From Chitinophagaceae bacterium (GTDB taxonomy: Bacteria; Bacteroidota; Bacteroidia; Chitinophagales; Chitinophagaceae), in contig JACMLD010000196.1 of assembly GCA_014379785.1 (NCBI GenBank), positions 1 to 6,199 on the forward strand: DNA of 6,199 nt, in the 5' to 3' direction. The notes beneath the pieces were generated by a model. It did no database searches. It had not been told where the DNA came from and saw only the letters and a list, made by a program, of their open reading frames with translations. Shown here in pieces: positions 1 through 6,199 of this stretch; the stretch's first letter is position 1; every line of letters begins with the position of its first letter. Position numbers and translations under genes: made by a program.

Positions 1-885
1 GTCGGAAAATCCGTGCTTTTCGAAATGGAGACGAAAAAATTCGCGGAGCGACATTCCGGCTGTATTGTAAGCCGGGGTTTCGTCCGTTAGTTTCAGATCA
101 ATGATATGTTTCCAGCCAAAACAAAACTCTGGAAACCGAAGGGTGGTGCGGACAAATGTCTCAGCATCCGTCAGCCCGTATATAGAAGTGTAGGATAAAG
201 AGTCGCGGTTTGGATACCATGCCAGGTAACCCAGTTCGGGAAGGTTGACGACACGGTTGGCGTCAAACAATTCTTTGTATTCAACCATCCGCATTGCTCC
301 ATTTTCGCGAAAGGTAGCGCCGGCTTTTCCGGCAAAGACAACGTTTCTTGGATTCCAGCTGATCTTATAGCGCCATGGATTGTCGTCACTTTCCGGTGCT
401 ACCAGACCGCCGCAATGCGAACGGAAAGAACTCACATGGCCACCCTCGCTGCGGATATGATTGAGCAGCTTCATGGCACTCATGTGATCGATGCCGGGGT
501 CCAGGCCCATCTCGCATAAAAACAGCAATCCCTCTTTTTCAATTTCATTTTCCAGGCTTCTCATATTGTCGTCTACATAAGAAGCGGTCAGCAGATTTTT
601 TCTGTATTGGATGCAGTCTTTGGCGATGATAAAATGCAAGACGGGAGGGAGGAGTGAAATGACAATGTCGGCCGCTGCAATCAGTTTTGTTCTCTCAGCA
701 CCATTTGCCACATCAAGGGCAACTGCTTTTGCATATGAAGGTTTTGTGATCTTGGAAGCTGCCAGCAACGGGTTATAGTCTGCAATGACCAGCTGCCAGT
801 CATTTTGCGATGCCTGTTCCTCAAGATAATTTATCAAAACGGTGGCCGACTTACCGGCGCCAATCAGAAGAATAGTTTTTGTCAT
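1..885 (-). CDS. Saccharopine dehydrogenase family protein, N-terminal 295 codons (C-terminus outside window)
   Basis: Reading leftward from an ATG at 885-883, the frame stays open for 295 codons to the window edge, so the C-terminus is missing. Residues 4-14 form a beta strand followed by a glycine-rich GAGKSA turn, the usual dinucleotide-binding start of a Rossmann fold, with Asp36 at the end of the second strand. Further marks of the Lys9-type saccharopine dehydrogenase family are the EMGLDPGIDHM segment at residues 125-135, GGLVAPESDDNP at 159-170 and SWNPRNVV at 176-183. Characterised members interconvert saccharopine with glutamate plus either lysine or aminoadipate semialdehyde in the cytoplasm, but many bacterial homologues have no proven substrate, so the exact reaction is left open. 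Family members are commonly about 430-450 residues, so roughly the last third is absent. The ATG lies just before the first Rossmann strand, which supports this start. The bases ahead of it (A/T-rich, no Shine-Dalgarno) fit Bacteroidota. The next gene upstream on this strand is separated by a terminator. Confidence 0.9.
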   Translation of the reverse strand, partial: MTKTILLIGAGKSATVLINYLEEQASQNDWQLVIADYNPLLAASKITKPSYAKAVALDVANGAERTKLIAAADIVISLLPPVLHFIIAKDCIQYRKNLLTASYVDDNMRSLENEIEKEGLLFLCEMGLDPGIDHMSAMKLLNHIRSEGGHVSSFRSHCGGLVAPESDDNPWRYKISWNPRNVVFAGKAGATFRENGAMRMVEYKELFDANRVVNLPELGYLAWYPNRDSLSYTSIYGLTDAETFVRTTLRFPEFCFGWKHIIDLKLTDETPAYNTAGMSLREFFRLHFEKHGFSD

Positions 886-915
886 TTCAGAAACAAATGT
901 CGGGCAAGTTACTGG

Positions 916-950
916 ATTTTAGAAAAAGCACCCGTCTAGGAAGACGGGTG
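916..950 (-). terminator. Rho-independent terminator downstream of the GYF_2 membrane protein gene
   Basis: A perfect 9-bp stem (929-937 paired with 942-950, CACCCGTCT/AGACGGGTG) closes a 4-base loop. Read on the minus strand it is followed by CTTTTTCTAAAA, a short U-tract. There is no T-run on the other side, so it works for minus-strand transcription only. It lies about 145 bases after the stop codon of the gene at 1095-2150, which makes that gene the one it terminates. It also lies only 31-44 bases ahead of the saccharopine dehydrogenase start, leaving little room for a separate promoter. Confidence 0.8.
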
Positions 951-994
951 AAATGTTAAGGTCAGATCATTCTACTGTTAGAAAAATGAACGAC

Positions 995-1044
995 GCGGCA
1001 AACAAACCGCTGTATAAGGAAGGCTACGGAAATAATCGCCGTAG
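995..1044 (-). other. Two short hairpins in the 3' untranslated region of the GYF_2 gene
   Basis: Two inverted repeats lie between the GYF_2 gene stop codon and its terminator. The first is CTACGG (1024-1029) with CCGTAG (1039-1044), a 6-bp stem with a 9-base loop. The second is GCGG (995-998) with CCGC (1007-1010), a 4-bp stem with an 8-base loop. Neither has a convincing U-tract. With the terminator at 916-950 they would give three successive hairpins in an unusually long trailer. They may be chance; no known RNA family is recognised. Confidence 0.3.
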
Positions 1045-1075
1045 GATTTTCAACTACTGTGCCACTTTAAGTTTT

Positions 1076-1084
1076 TGTGGATAA
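1076..1084 (-). other. Exact match to the DnaA-box consensus (TTATCCACA)
   Basis: The plus strand reads TGTGGATAA, which is TTATCCACA on the minus strand, the canonical high-affinity DnaA-box 9-mer. It lies 11 bases beyond the stop codon of the GYF_2 gene. I found no second box nearby and no AT-rich unwinding region or dnaA gene, so this is not an origin. An isolated box could titrate DnaA or be chance. Confidence 0.35.
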
Positions 1085-1094
1085 GTGAAGTTTG

Positions 1095-2150
1095 TCAGCC
1101 TCTGTTACCAGGATATCTGACAGCAATGATTTTGCTTTTTATTTTTGTGCCCCTTGTGCTTTTCGGAGCGCGAAGCGTTGCTTTTTCCGAAGGACGAATA
1201 TCTTCGAAGCGCAGTGTTTCAGTTTTGAAAACTTTATCGTTGGCGAGGTAATAGGAGAGTTCTATGTCAACCGACTTCAAAACATTGTCAGATGTATTTT
1301 GAATGGTGCATGACACTTCGGTTAATCCTCCGAAAGGTCCCACTTTATAAGGAATGGCAACAACCTGCATGGCCCTTGCAAATTCCGATTCCGGCAGTAT
1401 GATTTCTGAGCCGGTGACCGGTGATGAATTCGCCTTCTGTTTCACCACCGCATTTTTTACCATAGGTTTTTCCACTGGTTTCTGTTCAACGGGAGTGGAG
1501 ACAGCGGGTGCAGTTTCCTGGGTCTGTATGGGTTCTGGAATGACCGGTGATGCATTGACTTTCTTTTCTGTCCTGGCACTTTTCAAAGACATTGCCTGGT
1601 TAAATGCAAGATCATTTTTTTGCCGGTTGATGCTGAGACCGATCATGATTCCCAAACCAACCAGTGCTGCGATGCCTGTGAAAAGTCCGGCGATGATCGT
1701 CCAGCTGAATCCGCCAACAGTTTTTGCGACGGGAGCGGGGCTGTGCAGTGATTCGGGACTCGCATCGCGACCAATGATTTCTGAAAAACTGGTAGCTGTT
1801 TCCTGAACTTCTTTCTTTTTGACTATGGTTGTTACGTTGACCGAATTTCCGGACGGAAGTGTTACATGTATATGCCTTCCCTGGCCGGCATTGGTGAGCG
1901 GCTTTTTTGGTTCTTTGGAAAGCTCGACGAGATTTTCCTCTGAAGGTTTGCGGTAAAAACGATCGAAAGGCTGCTCTTCGGTCAGTGGCACATGTTCCTT
2001 AAACTCTGCAATCTCGCCAGGGTAACGCCATCCCGCGCTTTTCCCTTCAACCCAGAGAAGATCATATGGTTTAAAACCGGAAGAAAGGAGTTCTTCTCCT
2101 GTAAACGGACCGGACTCTTTGTTGTCCCGCAATAATCGATAGAGGCTCAT
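1095..2150 (-). CDS. GYF_2 (DUF4339-like) domain single-pass membrane protein
   Basis: This 351-residue protein starts at the ATG at 2150-2148 and ends at TGA 1097-1095. Residues 3-50 resemble the GYF_2/DUF4339 domain: a YRLLRDNKESGPF start (Gly14-Pro15-Phe16), then DLLWVEGKSAGW with Trp33 and Trp41, and YPGEI. GYF domains usually bind proline-rich peptides or mediate protein contacts. Residues 86-112 look like beta strands, residues 148-174 are a clear transmembrane helix, and 192-247 form a Pro/Lys/Glu/Thr-rich linker. Residues about 257-351 look like a beta-sandwich with a SCTIQNTSDNVLKSVDIELSYY core, reminiscent of FxLYD-type domains; this is inference. A longer frame exists from a TTG at 2249, but its extra 33 residues precede the conserved domain and overlap a candidate promoter, so the ATG was chosen. 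No Shine-Dalgarno is visible. Topology is uncertain: basic residues after the helix (residues 176-197) argue for a cytoplasmic C-terminus, whereas GYF domains are normally cytoplasmic. Function is unknown; a scaffold or envelope role is possible. Confidence 0.85.
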   Translation of the reverse strand: MSLYRLLRDNKESGPFTGEELLSSGFKPYDLLWVEGKSAGWRYPGEIAEFKEHVPLTEEQPFDRFYRKPSEENLVELSKEPKKPLTNAGQGRHIHVTLPSGNSVNVTTIVKKKEVQETATSFSEIIGRDASPESLHSPAPVAKTVGGFSWTIIAGLFTGIAALVGLGIMIGLSINRQKNDLAFNQAMSLKSARTEKKVNASPVIPEPIQTQETAPAVSTPVEQKPVEKPMVKNAVVKQKANSSPVTGSEIILPESEFARAMQVVAIPYKVGPFGGLTEVSCTIQNTSDNVLKSVDIELSYYLANDKVFKTETLRFEDIRPSEKATLRAPKSTRGTKIKSKIIAVRYPGNRG

Positions 2151-2235
2151 AACAGCACAGGTATTATTGACTGAAAAATTCAGGCAGTTTTTGGTGTCTG
2201 TTTTAAAGGGTTGGGAATAAAAGGGGTAGAACTTA

Positions 2236-2265
2236 CTAAGATACAACAAAGTGAAATTACGTCAA
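2236..2265 (-). promoter_or_regulatory. Candidate Bacteroidota-type promoter for the GYF_2 gene
   Basis: Read on the minus strand, TTG (2265-2263) is followed after 19 bases by TATCTTAG (2243-2236), one mismatch from the Bacteroidota -7 element TAnnTTTG. Transcription would begin near 2230, giving a leader of about 80 bases before the ATG at 2150. The -7 element is imperfect, so this is tentative. Confidence 0.35.
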
Positions 2266-2302
2266 AAAAGGTGAATGAAAAGTTAGAAAAAAAGCCTTTC
2301 TA

Positions 2303-2337
2303 TTTGGCTGGTAATCGTCCTAAATCCGGTAGATTTG
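2303..2337 (+). promoter_or_regulatory. Candidate Bacteroidota-type promoter for gyrA
   Basis: TTTG (2303-2306) is followed after 23 bases by TAGATTTG (2330-2337), an exact match to the TAnnTTTG -7 element of the Bacteroidota primary sigma factor. The spacing is at the upper end of the range reported for Flavobacterium promoters. The start site would be near 2344, leaving a leader of about 75 bases before the gyrA ATG. It would also drive the downstream TPR-like gene. Confidence 0.55.
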
Positions 2338-2415
2338 CAGGCCTTTCAACCTTATGGCAAAATTGCCTCAAATCCCTTGACTCAGAGGCTGTTTCAAATA
2401 AATACGACCTGCAAA
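2334..2415. repeat. 8-bp inverted repeat flanking the gyrA leader
   Basis: TTTGCAGG at 2334-2341 is the exact reverse complement of CCTGCAAA at 2408-2415, with 66 bases between. The left arm overlaps the candidate -7 element and the right arm ends three bases before the gyrA start codon. The positions would suit a regulator-binding pair or a supercoiling-sensitive structure, but an 8-bp match at this distance can occur by chance. Confidence 0.25.
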
Positions 2416-2418
2416 AAT

Positions 2419-5025
2419 ATGGACGAAAACACTATACCACCGGAGACACAGGACAACAATAGAATCATACTGGTAAATATCGAGGAGCAGATGAAAACGG
2501 CTTATATCGATTATTCGATGAGCGTTATTGTCGGCAGGGCATTGCCCGATGTGAGAGATGGCTTAAAGCCTGTACACCGCAGGATTCTCCATGCCATGAA
2601 TGATCTCGGCATTCACTTCAACAAGCCTTACAAAAAATCCGCCCGTATTGTGGGTGAGGTGCTGGGTAAGTATCATCCCCACGGCGATTCATCGGTTTAC
2701 GATGCGATGGTGAGAATGGCGCAGGACTGGAGTATGAGGTACACCCTGATCGATGGACAGGGTAACTTTGGCAACCAGGATGGAGACGGTCCGGCTGCCA
2801 TGCGATATACCGAGGTGCGCCTTGGCAAAATGACCGAGTACATGCTCGATGATATTGAAAAGGACACAGTTGACTTCCAACCCAATTTTGACGATTCAGA
2901 AAAAGAGCCTGTTGTACTTCCAACAAGGATTCCACAATTGCTGATCAATGGTTCGAGCGGTATTGCTGTAGGTATGGCAACGAATATGATGCCGCATAAC
3001 CTGAGCGAAGTAATTGATGGATGCATTTCGTTTATAGATAACCGTGAGATTACGATAGATGAACTTTGCGCCATTATCAAAGCCCCGGATTTTCCAACCG
3101 GCGGAATTATTTATGGTATGGAAGGGGTGAGAAGCGGCATGCATTTCGGACGTGGCCGCGTTGTACTCCGTGGCAAAGTGCATATCGATACCAAGGCAAG
3201 CGGTCGCGAACAGATAGTCATCACCGAGGTACCATACCAGGTTAACCGCGATGCACTTTGTGATAGGATCGGACAGCTGGTCAATGAAAAAGCCATTGAG
3301 GGTGTTGCACACGTCAACAATGAATCGAATCAGAAAGAAGGAACGCGTCTTGTTATCGACCTCAAAAGAGACGGCGATGCAAATGTGATCCTCCACAAAC
3401 TATACAAATACACCGAGCTTCAGACTTCATATGGTATCAACAATGTGGCGCTGGTAAAAGGAAGGCCGCGCACGCTGAATGTAAAAGACATGATCAGCGA
3501 GTTTGTTGATTTCCGCATGGAAGTGATCATCAGAAGAGCACAATACGAGCTGCGTGAAGCAGAGAAAAAAGCACATATCCTCCAGGGATACCTGATTGCG
3601 CTGGATCATCTCGACGAAGTCATTGCGCTGATCCGTGCTTCCCAGACGCCGGAATTGGCAAAAGAAAACCTGGTAGGTGCCGGATGGGGACTGGATGAGA
3701 TTCAGGCAAAGGCAATACTTGAACTGAGACTTCAGCGTCTTACCGGAATGGAGCGCGACAAGATCCGCGAGGAATACGATGAATTGCAGAGATTGATTTC
3801 ATCATTGAAAGCATTGCTTTCTGATGAGGGCATGCGGTATGAACTCATAAAAACCGAATTGCTTGAAGTAAAAGACAAATTTGGAGATGCAAGAAAAACA
3901 GAGATAACTTATCTCGACAATGAAGTTCGCATCAAGGACCTGATCAAAGAAGAGGATGTGGTGATTACGATTTCTCACCTGGGCTATATCAAGCGCACTT
4001 CGGCCACTGAATACCGCGCACAGCGTCGCGGCGGAAGAGGTGTTATTGGCGGACGAACAAGAGAAGAAGATTATATCGAGCATCTTTTTGTTGCTTCCAG
4101 TCACCATACCATGCTTTTCTTCACGGAGAAAGGTCGATGCTACTGGCTGAATGTGTACGAAATCCCGGAAGGTGAAAAAACCAGCAAGGGCCGGGCCATT
4201 CAGAATCTTATCCAGATACCACCGGATGACAAAGTGCGTGCGATTATCGATGTAAAGGATCTGAAGAACGAAGAATTTGTCAACAGTCACGGCATCGTGC
4301 TTTGCACAAAAAAAGGGATTATCAAGAAAACCGATCTGCAGGATTTCAGCCGTCCGCGTCTCACCGGCGTCAACGCCATCACCATTCTTGAAGGTGACGA
4401 ACTCCTGGAGGCAAAACTGACGGATGGCAATACCGAGATCATGATGGCAGTGAAAAGCGGCCGGGCAATCAGGTTTCCCGAACAGAAAGTGAGACCAACT
4501 GGCCGTGGCGCAATCGGAGTGGCTGGCATAGAAGTGGATGATAAGGATGATGAGGTCATTGGTATGATTTGTGTAAATAAGGGCGATAACACCCGGACTG
4601 TACTGGTTGTCAGTGAAAAAGGCTACGGAAAAAGAACACAGGTAGAAGAGTACAGAATAACCAACCGCGGCGGCAAAGGCGTGAAGACAATCAATGTAAC
4701 CGATAAGACGGGTCCTCTCGTTGGAATATTAGACGTGCACGAAAAAGAGGACCTGATGATCACCTGCAAAAGCGGCGTAACAATAAGGATGCCGGTGGGC
4801 GGAATCAGCGAACTGGGACGTGCCACACAGGGTGTAAAGCTCATAAAAATTGCGGACAATGATGAGATAGCGGCCATTACAACACTCGACGAGATTGTGG
4901 TTGCGCCCGAGGCGGAATTAGCAACAGACGTGGATGGAACAGAATTGTTAAATGACGGCACCGATACAACGCCTGGAGCAGATGAACCATCTGATAACGG
5001 GGAAAATAATCCGGAAACAGTTTAA
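2419..5025 (+). CDS. gyrA: DNA gyrase subunit A
   Basis: An intact 868-residue GyrA, the subunit that cuts and rejoins DNA in the A2B2 gyrase, which introduces negative supercoils using ATP bound by GyrB. The catalytic tyrosine is Tyr130 in AAMRYTEVRLGK, equivalent to E. coli Tyr122. The quinolone-determining region reads HPHGDSSVYD, with Ser91 and Asp95 at the positions of E. coli Ser83 and Asp87, so the usual resistance substitutions are absent. The tower and coiled-coil segments (about 170-485) are complete. The C-terminal DNA-wrapping domain (about 500-830) carries the GyrA box QRRGGRG at 535-541, which distinguishes it from ParC. Residues 833-868 form an acidic, Asp/Glu/Thr/Gly-rich tail, comparable to the tail that tunes wrapping in E. 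coli. The ATG at 2419 gives the MDENTIPPETQ start typical of Bacteroidota GyrA. A frame-compatible ATG at 2335 lies inside the candidate promoter and adds 28 unconserved residues. No Shine-Dalgarno is seen. A TPR-like gene follows after 20 bases. Confidence 0.98.
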   Translation: MDENTIPPETQDNNRIILVNIEEQMKTAYIDYSMSVIVGRALPDVRDGLKPVHRRILHAMNDLGIHFNKPYKKSARIVGEVLGKYHPHGDSSVYDAMVRMAQDWSMRYTLIDGQGNFGNQDGDGPAAMRYTEVRLGKMTEYMLDDIEKDTVDFQPNFDDSEKEPVVLPTRIPQLLINGSSGIAVGMATNMMPHNLSEVIDGCISFIDNREITIDELCAIIKAPDFPTGGIIYGMEGVRSGMHFGRGRVVLRGKVHIDTKASGREQIVITEVPYQVNRDALCDRIGQLVNEKAIEGVAHVNNESNQKEGTRLVIDLKRDGDANVILHKLYKYTELQTSYGINNVALVKGRPRTLNVKDMISEFVDFRMEVIIRRAQYELREAEKKAHILQGYLIALDHLDEVIALIRASQTPELAKENLVGAGWGLDEIQAKAILELRLQRLTGMERDKIREEYDELQRLISSLKALLSDEGMRYELIKTELLEVKDKFGDARKTEITYLDNEVRIKDLIKEEDVVITISHLGYIKRTSATEYRAQRRGGRGVIGGRTREEDYIEHLFVASSHHTMLFFTEKGRCYWLNVYEIPEGEKTSKGRAIQNLIQIPPDDKVRAIIDVKDLKNEEFVNSHGIVLCTKKGIIKKTDLQDFSRPRLTGVNAITILEGDELLEAKLTDGNTEIMMAVKSGRAIRFPEQKVRPTGRGAIGVAGIEVDDKDDEVIGMICVNKGDNTRTVLVVSEKGYGKRTQVEEYRITNRGGKGVKTINVTDKTGPLVGILDVHEKEDLMITCKSGVTIRMPVGGISELGRATQGVKLIKIADNDEIAAITTLDEIVVAPEAELATDVDGTELLNDGTDTTPGADEPSDNGENNPETV

Positions 5026-5045
5026 TTTTTATAAAAATCAGAACA

Positions 5046-6199
5046 ATGAAAAAAGTCCTTCTAACTACATTGCTTGCTGTCGCAGGACTCGGACTCTTCG
5101 CACAGAAAGTAGATAAGGCCAAGGAACTTCTGAAAGCCAACAAGCTCAAAGAAGCGAAAACTGAAATCGACAACTTTACGGCAGATGCAAAAAATGCAAA
5201 GGCCGCTGAAGGTTTTTATGTAAAAGGGAAAACGTATGCCGCCATTGCCAATGACAGCGTCATTGCCGCCACGGTGCCCGATGCAAGATGGACGGCTTTT
5301 GAATCACTGAAGAAATATGTAGAACTGGATGACAAGATTGTGTCACTCATGATCGACAATTACAAACCGATCATGGATGTGTACCAGGGCTATTATAAAG
5401 TAGGTGCTGCTGAGTTCAACCAGAATAAGTTTCCGGAGGCACATGTAAATTTTAAAAATTGCCTTGCAGTGAGTGAGTATATGGCCAGCAAAAACTGGAC
5501 AAATATCAAACTTGATACTACCGTTATCCTTTATACCGGTATTTCTGCTGAAAAAGGCGGAAAGCCCGATGAGGCTGCAATGTATTACGGCAGACTCGCA
5601 GACGCTAAGGTACAGGGCGAAGGCATGGTCGAGATCTACAAATGGCTTACGGATTATCATGCAAGAAAGAAGGATGATGCGAATATGAAAAAATATCTGT
5701 CGCTGGGCAAAGAAGTTTATCCAAAGGATCCATTCTGGAATGTCTATGAACTCGACAATCTCCGCGAAGGCACCGACAAGAATGCATTGTTTACAAAATA
5801 CGAGCAGGTGGTTGCTGAAAATCCAACCGATTTCGCCGTTCTTTATAATTATGCGGTTGAATTGTACACCGCAGGTTATGCAACAGAGGTTTCACAACGT
5901 CCGGCCAATTCGGTTGAAATGATTGCGAAGTCTGAGACGAATATGAAGAAAGTGATTGAAATGAAGAATGATTATACAAATGCTTACCTGGTACTTGGAC
6001 AGATAGCATACAACCGCGGGGTTGATATCAACAACGATATGAAAGCCATCCGTCCGCCGGCAGGTGGCAAGCTGAAACCCGAGGAGCTGAAAAAGAAAGA
6101 TGACCTTCGGAAAGCAGCGATGGTGAAGTTCGACGAAGCGATTCCGCATTTCGAAAAAGTTGACCAGCTGCTGGGTGACAAAGGCAAATTGAAAATGGA
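5046..6199 (+). CDS. Exported TPR-like helical repeat protein, N-terminal 384 codons (C-terminus outside window)
   Basis: The ATG at 5046 opens a frame of 384 codons that runs off the right edge. Residues 1-19 are a Sec-type signal peptide: MKK, a hydrophobic core (VLLTTLLAVAGLGLF) and a probable cut after Ala19 before Gln20. There is no lipobox cysteine, so a soluble periplasmic or secreted product is more likely than a lipoprotein. The mature part is almost wholly helical, with degenerate tetratricopeptide-like units around residues 22-70, 119-142, 162-184, 230-278 and 298-325; the pattern of small and aromatic residues (for example AAEFNQNKFPEAHVNFKNCL) supports this. Lysine-rich segments lie at 339-362. 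TPR folds normally bind protein partners; no enzymatic motif is visible. It begins 20 bases after gyrA with no terminator between, so co-transcription with gyrA is likely. The start is preceded by an A-rich stretch instead of a Shine-Dalgarno. The exact function is not known. Confidence 0.88.
   Translation, partial: MKKVLLTTLLAVAGLGLFAQKVDKAKELLKANKLKEAKTEIDNFTADAKNAKAAEGFYVKGKTYAAIANDSVIAATVPDARWTAFESLKKYVELDDKIVSLMIDNYKPIMDVYQGYYKVGAAEFNQNKFPEAHVNFKNCLAVSEYMASKNWTNIKLDTTVILYTGISAEKGGKPDEAAMYYGRLADAKVQGEGMVEIYKWLTDYHARKKDDANMKKYLSLGKEVYPKDPFWNVYELDNLREGTDKNALFTKYEQVVAENPTDFAVLYNYAVELYTAGYATEVSQRPANSVEMIAKSETNMKKVIEMKNDYTNAYLVLGQIAYNRGVDINNDMKAIRPPAGGKLKPEELKKKDDLRKAAMVKFDEAIPHFEKVDQLLGDKGKLKM

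Noticed and set aside
953..1084. A 43-codon plus-strand frame opposite the GYF_2 trailer.
   Set aside because: It starts in the terminator flank, has no promoter or ribosome-binding signal and no recognisable composition; likely chance.
1354..1806. A 150-codon plus-strand frame antisense to the GYF_2 gene.
   Set aside because: It lies wholly opposite the coding strand of a supported gene and reads as a low-complexity shadow of its linker and membrane helix.
2151..2249. A 33-residue extension of the GYF_2 gene from a TTG at 2249.
   Set aside because: The TTG is a poor start codon, the extra residues precede the GYF_2 domain, and they overlap a candidate promoter.
2377..2404. An E. coli-like promoter (TTGACT, 16 bases, TAAATA) just ahead of gyrA.
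   Set aside because: Bacteroidota primary sigma factors do not use these elements, and the leader would be only about 8 bases. The TAnnTTTG match upstream is a better candidate.
2335..2418. A 28-residue N-terminal extension of gyrA from an ATG at 2335.
   Set aside because: The extension lacks any conserved GyrA sequence and would start inside the candidate -7 element; the ATG at 2419 gives the expected N-terminus.
2211..2462. An 83-codon plus-strand frame in the divergent region.
   Set aside because: It starts at TTG, has no recognisable protein features, and overlaps gyrA in another frame.
5026..5045. A possible terminator between gyrA and the TPR-like gene (TTTTTATAAAAA).
   Set aside because: It is an A/T run with only a very weak stem and no GC-rich hairpin, so it would not be an intrinsic terminator.

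Overview
The window looks like an ordinary chromosomal segment from a member of the Bacteroidota. The phylum can be placed from three things: the GyrA protein has a Bacteroidota-type N-terminus, a GYF_2-type membrane protein of a kind common in this phylum lies beside it, and no gene has a recognisable Shine-Dalgarno sequence. The intergenic DNA also holds a good match to the Bacteroidota promoter pattern (TTG, spacer, TAnnTTTG). Genus cannot be decided from the sequence alone; a Chitinophagales or Sphingobacteriales relative is a guess.

Layout from left to right. Positions 1-885 (minus strand) hold the N-terminal 295 codons of a saccharopine dehydrogenase family protein that runs off the left edge. 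Positions 886-1094 are a 209-base gap with an intrinsic terminator for the minus-strand gene upstream, two weaker hairpins and one exact DnaA-box 9-mer. Positions 1095-2150 (minus strand) encode a single-pass membrane protein with an N-terminal GYF_2-like domain and a C-terminal beta-sandwich-like domain. Positions 2151-2418 form a divergent intergenic region with candidate promoters on both strands. Positions 2419-5025 (plus strand) are an intact gyrA. After a 20-base gap, positions 5046-6199 (plus strand) encode an exported, alpha-helical TPR-like protein that runs off the right edge.

How the genes relate. The two plus-strand genes almost certainly share a transcript, which links the DNA gyrase A subunit to a secreted or periplasmic TPR-like protein. 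The two minus-strand genes are tandem, but a terminator separates them. No enzymatic pathway joins the four genes; the arrangement reads as housekeeping context. I did not find a mobile element, CRISPR array, tRNA, rRNA or defence system. I see no strong evidence of a new biological system here; the least characterised items are the GYF_2 membrane protein and the TPR-like protein.
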